A DNA stretch of 64,000 bases, taken from the NCBI RefSeq assembly GCF_008831285.2, contig NC_045151.1, positions 367,544 through 431,543 on the forward strand, read 5' to 3'. The notes under the pieces are model-generated. The model had not been told where the DNA came from and did no database searches. It saw only the letters and a program-made list of their open reading frames with translations. Shown here one piece after another: positions 39,083-49,837 of this stretch. Position numbers and translations under genes: made by a program. The stretch is from Nymphaea colorata. Taxonomy: Eukaryota > Streptophyta > Magnoliopsida > Nymphaeales > Nymphaeaceae. Every line of letters starts with the position of its first letter. The stretch's first letter is position 1.

Positions 39083-42000
39083 AAAAATATATATTCAGAC
39101 CGGTATAACATGTTCACACACATATATATATATAAGATCCAACTCGTTTGGTGCTCTTATCTAAAAATATATCTGAGATCTGGTTTTTAGACAATGATGC
39201 TCGAGTTTTAGGCCAAGATTGGATCTATTGCTAAAATCTGAAGTTGCCTTAATATGACTTCATTTAGATAGCATGCTCCGATCTGTTCTGTGTTTGTGAG
39301 TCCGACTCTTATTAGATCCAGAACTTGATCCATTAAAATCTGAGTTCTAATTACTTATATCCAAAGACCCATTTGGGGGTGGCAGGCAAAAGACCCGAAT
39401 CCCTCTTGAAAACCCTAACTCTTCCCTCCCTTTCCCTCTTTCTTTTTCGAAGACTAGCAGCAGCAGACCGGCGGCAGCAAGATGCCCTAGCTCTTCCCTT
39501 CCTTTCCCTCTTTCTTTCTTGGAGAGTAACAGTGGCAGACCGGCCGCGGCAAGATGCCCTAGCTCTTCCCTCCCTTTCCCTCTTTCTTTTTCGAAGAGTA
39601 GCAGCGGCAGACCGGCGGCGGCAAGATGGGGCGAGTGATGGAAAACAACGACGATGGAAGGCTCAGCCAAGAAAAGCACCGTCTGTCGGCCACGCACGAC
39701 CACCGTGTTTCAGAAACTCGACAGAAATGGAGAAAACGATGAAAAAAAAGCTAATACCGTCGCCGGACGCCACTTGCCTTCGCCGTCGCCTGCCGTTCGT
39801 CGGGTGAAGATGGAAGTGGAACGACAGAAATGAAACGTAAAAGGTAGGGTTCGAACAAATTAACATTAAGTTCATTCTTTAAAAGTTAAAATGGAAAAAA
39901 CGTTTTAATTAAAATCGGACAACTATAGACTTGGTCAACTTTGACCGAGTCTGAAAACGGTAAAAAATGACCGTGGGTGCGTTGACCGCACCCGGTACGG
40001 TCAACGCCGCATTCCCCCGTACCCACGAACGTACCCGTACCGGTACCGGTGTCGTACCGGTACCGTGCGGGTACTCCTCCTTAAGAGGAGTACCCGTGTG
40101 ACATAGCTCTTCATACTATTATCTGTTGTTCTAATCTTAGAAACACTAATTTCATTTGTCATTATCCTGTTCCTATTCTGTAGCAATTTGTGACTGAATT
40201 TAATGCTTTTGTTATAGAGAATATTTTCATTTACTCTAATTTTCACTTTTCATTTGAAGCCTTGTGCAGGATGGGCTTTATGAGAAAACCAGAAGCATTT
40301 CTTTCGGTCCTTAAGGTCGTTTTAGAGAATACAGACCACCGGGTGATCCTTTTCTCTGCTGGTTATGAGCCACTAAATAACATTATCAGAAGGGTCCACC
40401 GAGAATCTTCGAAGTATGAGGCAAAGCAGAAATATCTGATTGAAGATGGCATTCTACTTTTTGATGATAAACTCTTCTGTTTTTCTGGGTAACTAGACAT
40501 TTTTTACTTATTATGTAATTTCTTTTCAGTTGGCTAGTCTTACTTTATGCTCCTATTTTGCTTTCTTAGTTCTATACCATACAAGTGGGTCTTCTCAAGG
40601 TGCTCCATTGCCGTACATCATGGTGGCAGGTGCATCCATTTATTCTTTCAGAGTGCATCAAAATTTTGGATGCTGAAACTACTATTCAACATTCTAAAAT
40701 CTTATTGCTGCATTGTGTTGTTTTTCATGTATAGCGGATCAACAGCTGCAGCACTATCGACGGGCATACCACAGGTTGGTAATGGTTAACATATATATTA
40801 ATTTTTTCGCTTTCCTGATCTAACTATGACTTTTATAATGGTTCCTAAGAGACTGTTTAATGCTCTTATATAAGGGCATGTTTGATGGACTGCTTCAGTG
40901 GATTAAGCACAAGAGAAATCATCCTGGATAACTTCCCCCTCTTACTGCTAAAGTGTATGGATTTCTGAAGTTTTAGTTGGACCTGTAGATGTCCAACTGA
41001 AAATCAACAATGATTTCTTCAGGGTGCAAGCTGCCCTGAAGAACATTTTGGCATCAAACACACCATATGTTTTTTTGTTTTCTTTCCTTTCTTTTTTCTG
41101 GTTAACTTTGGAAACTGCTCCAGTGCTGCGTTAGGTAGACATTTGATTTAGTTCTGCTCCTGTGCTGACATGACTGATATAAAAGAGCACACTGTATATG
41201 GTAAAAAAGTGTTAGATCCACTGAGACAGTGTTATAGACATCCAAAATTAGAGTTGGTCAAATTAAAGCAAGCAGTAACACACAAAGACACACATATCTT
41301 ACTAATTAGTGAGGGTAGTTATCAAGGAGTTCATGAGTTAAGCATTTCATAAAAAAATGTCATCATTAAGTGCATTGCCGTAATTTGTTAGCATAAAGTA
41401 TCTTCACCCTCCAAATGGTTTGTCTATCATTTCTCTCTTTTCTTGGTGGGTATTTAAAGTGACGTTTCAGCATTCTATGTCTCACATTTTTGAGAGATAT
41501 CATCTTCCATTGGTATAATTAATTAATTTGAACAGTTATAGGGTTTTCCATAAATTGATCATCTAAATTGGATGTAGATATTGTGCATGTCCTGGCTGAT
41601 GTTACACCTACAAAACCATTAACTTGCTCTCATTTCCTGGGTCCAGATTCTATATTAAAAGAGAAAAAAGAGTACCAGATATTAGTTATGGCTTATGAGA
41701 GTGCTTTTTTTAAAAAAATCAGCAAAAAGCTCCTTCCTTGCTTTCAGCTAAAATTACTTATTAATGCCCTCAAAAGGCATCATGTATCTTCACCCACATT
41801 ATCCATGTTTTCAAAATCCTGGTAAGAGGATTTTCTAGAAGGATAAGAAACAACTAGTTTTCTCATGCTTTATTAGAAGCAATTGATTCTGCAATAGAAA
41901 TCTTGAATTGGCTAGGTACTAACATATGTTATAAACTTATAATAACTTTGACAGTTGATGTTTTTTCTCTTATGAAACCTTAAAAGAAATTTCCAAGTTA

Positions 42001-42808
42001 CCGAGAGAATGCCTTTTAGTCGCTTCTTTCATCTTGCTTTGCATTTGTTCATAAATTTCTTGCTTCATGGCTTTGCCTTTATTAACCCCACAGTCCTGCA
42101 CCAAATCAGAAATGTGAAGTCTGACTTTTGGTTTCAAAGAAATATGCATCCAACAAGTGCATTTAATATTTGGTAAGCGACATTTTCCAGAATGTCTTTA
42201 TTCTGAGCCAGTGATAGACGTAAGACCTTGATTCCTTATATTATCCGGTAACTGATGCTAATCTATAAAGGAAAAATGCTCTGTATTATAGGACAAAAAA
42301 AGAGACTCAGGCAACTTATTCCTCCAAGGTACATTAAAGGCCAGAAAGAATGTGTTGCCTGGGAGGTCAAGGTTTGCTTTGGAAAATATGGAAAGTGGGA
42401 AACCTGAACTTTCAGAGGTCTGATGATCATATGCAGCATTCACATACTTTGTATTTCTTCTCAGATAGATGATGGCAGTGAGAAATGCAACAACATATGT
42501 TGTATAACCGTATAAAATGAATTATATAATGCAGATTAATTTTCAAAAATGACTACTGATTATAGCATCTTCAATGTGAGATATGTGCATGCCTTGGGAG
42601 AGGAATATGAGTAGACATTCATGCATTCTGTTAGTTTTATAATCTCAACACATGGACATAGGGCGTAAGTGTAATATATGTAGGCTTAAGTCTAGCATTG
42701 GTAACTTCTTTTCTTTCCTATTTCTTTCTTCTTCTTTATCTTGTTCGTTAGCCTACCTAGTCTCTTGAAGGGTCTTAAGTCACACGGTCTTGTCAAAACA
42801 ATTGTTGG

Positions 42809-42883
<75 letters not shown>

Positions 42884-44449
42884 CCTCTCTAAACCTACAC
42901 CCATGATTTGCTTGGAAATAAAACCACATTCGCTCCCTTTACCTATGTGGCAAAGGGAACTTTGTTCATCATTTTAGAGCTGCTTATACAGTGAAGGATC
43001 ATGTTTGTCATTGATCATTAATGTTATTACAATCACAGATTTTGTGCCCCTTCATCCTAGATCAATTTTACTGGGCAGAAAGAATGTCCTGGCTTGGGGT
43101 TGCACCAGACCCATTATCGAGGAGCTTCTTGATTCCAGATGAAGATGATCATATCAGCATCAGTCAAGCTGCAAATGCATTGATCCAAGCTATAAGATCT
43201 GCATTGTCTGATGAAATCAAAACTCGTGCTTCAGAAGTTGCTCAAAAAATATCTAAGGAGGTATGGGGAAGAGAGCACAATCCCATTAAATTCAGGTGTT
43301 TTGAACACTTCTGGTGAATTTATTTTTTATTCAAGCTTGCTCCTATTTCTATTTAGTCTGCATTAGAAACATAGTTGTAGCTTAATGCAACCCTTCTTTT
43401 TCTTAGTAAGTTAGCATCTGCTACTGTAATAATTATTAACTATTAAGGAAATAAAGCTAAAGGAAGTTGGTGCGAGTAAAACACTGTTTAGGCATGCCAC
43501 AACTTGTTGCACCAAGTTTGACTATTATAGAAGGTACTATTTAGAGTAGGTATAACTCTCAGAAGTACATTCCTTGCATATACTAGAAGGAAAAGATCTG
43601 AGTGTTATCTATCGAAGTTTGGAAATTTCAGAACTTCCTTCTAAATTTCTAACTATATGTATAGATTAGGGAAATAGCTATATACCATACAGGGACCTAG
43701 ATAAGTATATCCAGCTTGATTCAGTGTTAGAACTTGAAAATCTGACCTATGTGCATCGGAATGGCCTGAGGTTTTATCTCTGATGATCTAAATCCTGCTC
43801 AAATTATTCTATGCACCGGTATGAACATGCATAGAAAAATGGAATGGTGTGGATAATTGTCTTGTCTTCTATCACCAATTAACCAGTACTAGTTCCACAG
43901 AAATCTAAATTTGGTCCAACTAGATAGTTAGATTGCTAGGATGCAATATAATGATGGAAGAGACTCGAATAACTGGGAGATATTTGGTCCTCATAACCAA
44001 AAGGTTCAAAGGCATGCTTGAACAGTCCATGACTGCTTCCATGTACCATCCTTGTGCGTTTAATCTATGTCTTGTAACCATGCTTACAGATGCCAAAATG
44101 TTTCATCCATTTAGAGTCAAATTTAATCTTGTACGACTGTTACAAGTGTTGAGTCTTGTACTTGAGCATATATAAGTTTGGTGATACGTTATCAGAGTCT
44201 TTTTGCTTGATGTGTGGAATAGCTGGACTAGATGAAGTTTCTTGCATTTATGGCTTGATATTTATACCTTTCTAGTGGGATTCAGATTTTTTTTTTAATT
44301 GATTTTGTATTTCCAGTGGGCCAATTCCATGAATTCATGTTCTATTTCTTTGTGCATTCCCTGAGTGATTTAAATAAAATCTGCAGGATGGAATCGGAAA
44401 AGCTCTGAGAATTCTCAAAGAGTCTGGTATCTGTTTGGCTGCAAAGTAG
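22045..44449 (+). CDS. UDP-glycosyltransferase, sterol 3-beta-glucosyltransferase-like, complete, fifteen exons
   Basis: Exons: 22045-22167, 27134-27205, 27314-27401, 27555-27691, 27805-27875, 29568-29649, 33007-33108, 33272-33327, 34380-34414, 36259-36478, 40270-40488, 40570-40629, 40735-40774, 43039-43260 and 44387-44449. All are GT-AG and in phase, giving 529 residues. The N-terminus carries the GT28-type nucleotide-fold entry AVFMAFGTKGDVLPVAA. DVTHWMWPLFTENWGSW and DYWPSSV follow in the middle. The C-terminal donor-binding part has SIAVHHGGSGSTAAALSTG then DQFYWAERMSWLGVAP, the UDP-sugar signature of the sterol-glucosyltransferase group. The family moves a sugar, usually glucose, from a UDP-sugar to a lipid or sterol acceptor. 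This subgroup lacks a visible PH or GRAM domain, so the acceptor is unknown. A CTNCGQ...LCMNH cysteine cluster at about 273-297 is unexplained. The ATG at 22045 is the first in frame; more upstream codons are not ATG. The introns total nearly 21 kb and hold most of the mobile elements of the window. Confidence 0.92.
22555..22660. mobile_element. Short GC-rich word-array fragment in glycosyltransferase intron 1
   Basis: About 100 bases rich in CGGCAC, CCCGTGT and CGCGGGTG words. It ends in CACCCGTGTGACAGAG, which closely resembles the right end of the elements at 24809 and 38934 (CCCGTGTGACATAG). It is probably a short or decayed relative of that family. Confidence 0.45.
23926..24330. mobile_element. 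MITE-like element with perfect 15-bp terminal inverted repeats
   Basis: The left end ATAGCCACAAATATC and the right end GATATTTGTGGCTAT are perfect inverted repeats 405 bp apart. The interior is AT-rich without an ORF. Flanking 9-mers AGGTCATTG and GGGCCATTC match at 6 of 9, which may be a worn Mutator-type target duplication. It sits in intron 1 of the glycosyltransferase. Confidence 0.7.
24809..25174. mobile_element. Short member of the GTACGGGT word-array element family
   Basis: It begins CTATGTCACATAGGTACG and ends GTACTCCTCCCATGTGATAG. The left arm repeats GTGCGGGT/GTACGG, then AAAAACTTGGGTGCGGGGG. The right arm holds GGGTGCGTTGACCGCACCC and GTACCGTGCGGGTACTCC. These blocks recur in the same order at 38934-40106, so this is a shorter copy of the same element. 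TTAGTTC on the left and CTTAGTTC on the right may be the target duplication. Confidence 0.75.
25305..25601. mobile_element. Small element with GGCCC words and 12-bp target duplication
   Basis: A 297-bp insert with TTAGTTTTAAAT on both sides (25293-25304 and 25602-25613). It starts AGGTATGGGC and ends GGCCCATGC, short inverted ends. Both arms are dominated by GGCCC, GGGCC and CCGGG words, and the core is AT-rich. No ORF is credible. Other copies of the plan are at 21580-21835 and 53305-53525. Confidence 0.75.
30215..30920 (-). pseudogene. Copia gag remnant with altered zinc knuckle
   Basis: The minus-strand reading includes MSGLGSEFDVFCTALEAL and SFEDLKAKLIQHEATH, then a CFYCNKKGDVKSEC knuckle. 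The knuckle has Asp where Copia Gag normally has His, so it is probably not functional. A further piece at 30920-30735 is out of frame with the rest. This fits a broken Gag of a Ty1/copia element; protease, integrase and reverse transcriptase are missing. Confidence 0.75.
31240..31455 (-). repeat. Degenerate minisatellite inside the Copia-derived element
   Basis: About ten imperfect copies of an 18-22 bp unit around GATTAGGGCAGAAAGTTGGG lie between the primer-binding site and the gag remnant. Confidence 0.8.
37024..37847. mobile_element. Inverted-repeat element with CGTATAATACG words and internal tandem repeats
   Basis: The left end is TAGTCACAAAAAACG and the right end is ATGTGACAA, short inverted ends. 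The left arm repeats CGTATTATACG, CGTATAAAACG and AAAAACG; the right arm repeats CCGTATTATACCCGTT. TAGTTTGTA (37008-37016) and TGGTTTGTA (37848-37856) may be the target duplication, but seven extra bases lie between the left copy and the end, so the exact left limit is uncertain. The core holds a three-copy tandem repeat. Located in glycosyltransferase intron 10. Confidence 0.65.
37205..37455 (+). repeat. Three tandem copies of an about 84-bp unit
   Basis: Units start at ATGGCA at 37205, 37290 and 37373. Each contains TAATATTTGTAAACGAATTGG and ends in ATGCTCCTTTTAATGGC followed by AAAAAC. The copies are nested within the element at 37024-37847. Confidence 0.85.
38934..40106. mobile_element. 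Long member of the GTACGGGT word-array family, 8-bp target duplication
   Basis: Perfect 10-bp inverted ends, CTATGTCACA and TGTGACATAG, are flanked by CTCTTCAT on both sides (38926-38933 and 40107-40114). An 8-bp duplication suggests hAT; a ninth matching base leaves a 9-bp Mutator reading possible. The arms are arrays of GTACGGGT/GGTACCGG words and share ordered blocks with 24809-25174. The interior carries an AC/AT microsatellite (39019-39080), a 72-bp minisatellite and a GC-rich stretch open on both strands. No transposase was seen. It lies in glycosyltransferase intron 10, about 160 bp before exon 11. Confidence 0.85.
39413..39628 (+). repeat. Three tandem copies of a 72-bp unit (24 codons per unit)
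   Basis: Units begin at 39413, 39485 and 39557 and run from CCCTAGCTCTTCCCTCCCTT to GGCGGCAAGATG. Because 72 is a multiple of 3, long ORFs stay open on both strands. This explains the ORFs seen here without any real gene. Confidence 0.9.
42811..42881. repeat. (AT)n microsatellite, about 35 units
   Basis: An uninterrupted AT run in glycosyltransferase intron 13, between exons ending at 40774 and starting at 43039. It is likely to be length-variable and prone to assembly error. Confidence 0.95.
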
Positions 44450-45980
44450 AAAGCTGTTATTTGACCAAATGCAAGATTTTGAGTGATTTTTCCTTTGTAC
44501 TGTGAGGAAACTGACTCTACATTAGGGTTCCCTGTGCACTGTGAGGGAACTAACTCTACATGGCGGTTCCCTGGGTTATTCAATTTGTAATTTCACTTTG
44601 GAGGTGCCACTCGAGGAACTTTCCAAGGTTGTCTCTTTTCAATTGTTTTGTAACGTTCAGAGTGTCAGTTGCAGTTCTTGATCCGAGAAAAAATGTTCAA
44701 TCTGGTGCAATATAGTTTGAGCCAATTATGGGTCCGCAAACAGTGTCGTCTGCATAGTTGCTCGGTATTTATTGAGAACACGAGTATCCTATTTCAGTGC
44801 ACATATTAATTTTGGGGTTATGTGTTGGAAAGTGGTTCACTTTATTCTGTTTCTCTTATGTGATGTTCATAGCATGCCTTTTTGCTACTATTCCGAATGA
44901 TGTTAATGGTCAGTTAGAGCAGTTCAGAGTTGTTTTGTCCATGCAATTTGACTTCTTTCCCTGCTTCTATGTCTTCTTCGACTTGTTCTTTAGCATGGGA
45001 AAATAAATCTTCGGATTCAACTCTAATTCTTTGCTAGTGCAATTGCATCGTCATGGTGCTGTGAACCTTAGCTCTAGCAAGGATTGTTTCCGGGAATAGT
45101 CATTATCTGTACTTCTGAATTAATGAAGTAACATGCCTGCATGAATGCACATATTGAGAAACACGATGCAGGTGTACATGCATGTCTTTCATTTTGCATT
45201 TCCTGCCCTGTTGGCTAATTCTGCTTTAGTTTTGATTTCAGCCCTAACATCATTTTAATAAAGGCAGCAGAAAATGGCCTACTGATATGCAAGCCCGTGT
45301 TTGCATCTCTTAAAGGTTTATCTGGTCCTGCTGTGCTGTAGCTCCACCCGAACACTAATAGAGGCAAAGAACATGTGGAAGTGTCATAAGGACAGACGAG
45401 GACAACAAATTTTGTTCCTTAACAACCACCATCGCCATATTGCATTAACTGCACAATTAGAGGTCAAGGACATCGGTGCCTAACAAGGAAACATCCTTGG
45501 CATAATAAACTGTCGCTAATGTCCTTATAGCAAACTTTTTTTTAGTGTCTTTTAGTGTCAGATTTTTAATTTTTTAACCATCAGACAATTTCTGGGATTT
45601 AGCAAATTTGAATTGCCTGCAGAATGGACGCGTGCGCGTCTCTATAATTATAATATATATATATATTATAATGTGAACGACTATGAAAAATGTCGAATGC
45701 TGTTAAAATGTTATTAAAAGAACATGCCACCTTGATACAGATATGGTACACCTTATGACATTTTCCTCGCAACCTTTATTAGTCCATTGCTTTCCATTTT
45801 CCACGGACGAACTTTTTAGCTTAGTTTAATTGTCAAACTAAAATCGTAAGACATCACGCTACTCAAGGCCTTGTCGTTTTTTACGACTCACTGTAATGAC
45901 ATTGAAGAATTTATGAAAATTTGACAATGTTTAACAACTGTAGACGACTCTTATGACAGAAGTAGCGATCAAACTAAAGC

Positions 45981-46676
45981 TATGACGTTAAAGAGAAGAA
46001 CCAGTTACTATTTCGATATTGTGTGCACGCATGGGCTTCTTCTTCTGGCTACTGCGGGTTATGGCCCGATGTCGTGTGAAATAAAATGACCATTATGTCG
46101 GACTTGTTCTGATACAAGGCCGAAGCTGCGATACTCCCATGTTGAGCATGGGGACCTCCTGGGCTTTGACACGAACTTTATCCATTCTCAATAGCAAAGA
46201 TTTCTTATGCCTCGAAGAATTTTTTCTTCCCCCTGCCGCCAGAGTCCTCGGCCCCTCTTCAGTGTTAGTTAGAATGCATGTTCTTAGACTAGATGATTCT
46301 AGAGCACCCATGATCTTGTCCCATGAAACACGAAAAAAACTATGGATGTCGTTTCTAAATCCAATAACCACATGCTAGATAAGATTGCATCATATTTCTT
46401 AAAACAAAAGATGGTGTTCTTCAAATATATATTCCAATAACACTATGTTCTTATCAAAACCCTCGTTCAAGGGGCATCTTAATTATTACTTACAGTCATC
46501 TCTTCAAACCTGTTTCCTATGTGTATTTTGCTTAAATCTGTTCTATACAATTTTTTTTTTCAGGCTTTCGGTTTGCCCTTGTAGGAGCCAACAAAAAGCT
46601 GTAAAAATTTCTTCAAGGAAAGATTACCCTATGACTCTGTTGGGGCCATCAAACACCCTTTTAGAAAGTTCTGGGT
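45981..46676 (+). repeat. Dispersed repeat, copy A
   Basis: Shared blocks with 56305-57304 in the same order and orientation. Examples are GTGTGCACGCATGGGCTTCT, ACTTGTTCTGATACAAGGCC, AATCCAATAACCA and TTTCTTCAAGGAAA. Copy A is about 700 bp. The class is unknown; no LTR, inverted ends or protein domain is clear. Confidence 0.75.
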
Positions 46677-47040
46677 AAATGTAGCTTGGCTAGAAGAGAG
46701 AAAGGGTGGTGTATGGAATGAATGAAAGAGCGTGGAAGCCAAGGGCTGAGGCCAGTGAAGAATAACCGATCGAATTACTTCACCCGACAAGGATGCATGA
46801 ACATGGTTGGATGTCCTTCACACATTAAAACTACTTTCTGTTTTATTTTCTAGCCGAAGTCTACAAGTCAACTATAATTGTCAGACTAGGTCTTTATCTT
46901 TTGTTCTTGCTTTGCCTTTCTTTCCTTTCATTTGAAAATTGCTTCTTTTCTTTGGGGCTTGTTTAAATCCATAAATTAATTTGGTCAACTTGCACTCCAG
47001 TGAATTGAAAAAAAAATTACATTGAAAAAATTGAAAATTT

Positions 47041-47271
47041 TTAGTTGCGCAATGTATTATTTGGATTTAGGTTCAGTTTGGTCCCACCTGGATCCAGAGG
47101 TTGGATTGTTTGGTCCACCCTTGAAAAAATTTTTGGCTCCACCCATGTGCATAAGTGCTTCCCCCTCTCTTCCATATTTGGAAGGCAAGTCCATGTTCCA
47201 TATTTGGAAGGCAAGTCCATGTAAACATCTTCTTCTAGCTTCCCATTCAAAAATGCATTATAGACATCCAT
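47041..47271 (-). pseudogene. Fragment of Ty1/copia reverse transcriptase
   Basis: The minus-strand reading MDVYNAFLNGKLEEDVYMDL matches the start of the Copia reverse-transcriptase core (usually QMDVKNAFLNGxLEEEVYM). After this the frame loses similarity, with a 25-bp tandem duplication (TCCATATTTGGAAGGCAAG twice) at about 47171-47221. No other part of an element was identified. Confidence 0.7.
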
Positions 47272-49379
47272 TTAGTGCAATATCAATTCATATTTGACAA
47301 TTCATATTTGACAGCAATTGATGAGATCTATATTTATTTTGAATTGGCTTAGGTCACTATCTGTGTGTTTCCCAATATTAAATGATACCATTATTTACAA
47401 CATTAATGGCTCGATCAAAGATAAAAATCATTAATTTTTTATTTTTTTGAGAAAAAAGATAAAAATTCTGACCTTTCATTTGCTAATTCTACAAAATAAT
47501 ATTAAAAGAACTACAAAAAATTGAATATAATAAAAACAATTTTCAAGTTACTTGCAATGAATGTCCCATGTGTCATGCCGTGTGACCTCTATAATCTCAT
47601 ATCACTGACAACTCTAATTTGGTATTATAGCTTCTTGCCAAAAGGCTGAGTTGTATGAGCCTTTGTGCCACTAAAATGACAAGGCATCCATAAGTGCATG
47701 CTACATTAATCTTTTAATCATGAGATTATCATCAAATTAGTATCTCATGTGAAGAATTTAGGTTATCAGCCTTACAACCTACCTTTATAGGAGAGACTGG
47801 AATAGTTTATCATCATAAATCATACAATTAAAGCGACTAGTTAGATGCCCTTTACACAAAATTCCTCTACTTCACAGAAGCTCTTACACTTTCTTCATAC
47901 CCTTAAAGTTAGGGAAAGATATCTCACAATTAAAAACCTTCTCACAAAGCTTCCTCTCAATGCTTTCTTAGACTCACAAAATGTGTTTACAAGAGCCATA
48001 TTGATGGGAAGATTTTTACTAACGATCAGCTATTGAAGTGATTAATTATTTATTACCATCAAAGTAAAAAGTTGTGTTGCATGCTCACTTATCCTTGATA
48101 GGTAAATGGATGGTAAATCACAACTATTATCATATAAATTTCCCAACATAAAACCTAGTCATGCCCAACCTTCTATATTTTGTTAAAGCAACTCAAACAA
48201 GTCCCACCGAACCCTGCAATCGTTCCACATTTAGCTCCACAATGAAGCTTAATAATTCAAGCCACTTTAACACACGTCATGGCTTCAAAAAAGTTTCTTT
48301 TACATCTCAATCTAAGTGCTTGTCGATTCCACTCAAAACTGCCGGCGTAGACTGTGTTTCATTGTCAGTTTTAATTGACGCAACGAGGCATTCACAGTTT
48401 CAGTCTGAATTAGTTAGTTCATACTTACACATGCATGGCTTAATCTTTGAGACATGCATGTTTTTAATGGTCAGTAATCGATTCGATAGTACGACGAGTG
48501 AAAAGCATTTTCTTATTAGATCCCTAAGATAATAAATTTTCAAAGAGAATTACTATTTTTTCAACATCTGAGTCAAGCTTATTACTGGCAAATTAATCTT
48601 GCACCTTAGACCTGTACATACAGATTTTAACATACTAAATCGTGCAGGAGGCCTATACACAGATATTAGTTATATGCAGACTTCATGAGGACACAGCCCA
48701 CATTTGTTGTCACGAGTGTCCGTGAACAAAGGTATTTCAAAATATTCAGAAAGAGTAAGAGAGAGATGATTGCAAAAGCAGAGAGCGTGTTGCTGAAGGT
48801 GGTTACGTGCACGCACAGCTCCCCCGGTGCATCACTTGTGTTTTCCTGGCCTATTTGGAGTGAAGCTGGTTATATACGCTGATGAAATTTCATGCGCTAA
48901 TACCCATAATTAGATTTTTTTTTTTTGTAGGGACAAAAAAAAAAACATTTGAGAATTTGATAAAGGTTAACATAAAATTTTTTTTATATGAATGCTTTCA
49001 TTTCAACCAACTGATGCTTGAGCGGCTTTTACTTGTAAGGACGCTTTTACTGATGCTCTGTTTCATAAACAAACACGAGCAAGTTGGCTTTTAGAGATTG
49101 ACATTGATGGATCTATATTGGTTAGACGTAGAGACATTGGAATTTACGGAGTAAGCACTGTCGATCTTGAAATATTGTCAGAAAGGAAATTGACTTCACC
49201 TCCCTGCAGCGAGAGGATGGTCAATCTGCTTATGTACATTCTTGGTTGCTCGTTTCTCACCTTCTTCTTCCTACCAGAATATATATCTCTTCTGTTGTGA
49301 CTTTCAGGCAGGAAAACAGGGCAGCTTGCCCATTACTTGGAAGCCAAGGGTAATAATACTCTTCTTGTATTTCTTGTGA

Positions 49380-49381
<2 letters not shown>

Positions 49382-49427
<46 letters not shown>

Positions 49428-49432
49428 TGTGT
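49382..49432. repeat. Compound (CT)n(GT)n microsatellite
   Basis: A CT run followed directly by a GT run, beyond the 3' end of the receptor kinase. Confidence 0.9.
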
Positions 49433-49837
49433 GATTGCGTTCTGGTTTTCACTTGGTTATAGGTACTTGTTCATCTATGCAAACGAGTATCGAGTTTAAA
49501 TCAATGTCTACTGTTTCAAAGATTTCTCGAACATGAGTGCAGATAAAGAGAGAAAAAGCAAGGAGGAAAGTCGAAAAAACATAGTCCACATTTGATACAA
49601 TACGAGTTCCTTAGTGGGTAATTTAGCAAATGCACAACAACTTTCACTTTCCGGCTGAATATTAAGGTACTAGTGAGAGGGCGTTTATAAGGAACAACAA
49701 GAAGCTCTCGTCCAAATGAACCTTTTTCGGCACAGGTCCTATGCATATATAACACGGCTAAATTTTGTCTTATGAGAAATGGCAGGTATTCCATCCAAAT
49801 GACAGGCAGAATCCTTATTAATTTCGAGCGGCACCTT

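Larger units (their letters stand above)
44450..49837. other. Intergenic region between the convergent glycosyltransferase and receptor kinase
   Basis: The first few hundred bases are the likely glycosyltransferase 3' UTR. The rest contains the dispersed repeat at 45981-46676, a Copia reverse-transcriptase scrap at 47041-47271, CT/GT microsatellites at 49382-49432, and AT-rich sequence. ORFs such as 48161-48532 show no domain I recognise. Confidence 0.5.

Noticed and set aside
39347-39807. Overlapping long ORFs on both strands, 118 and 144 codons
   Set aside because: Both are kept open by the in-frame 72-bp repeat and sit inside a mobile element; no domain and no splice context.
48161-48532. 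123-codon ORF between genes
   Set aside because: Low-complexity Ser/Thr-rich reading with no domain, splice or promoter support.
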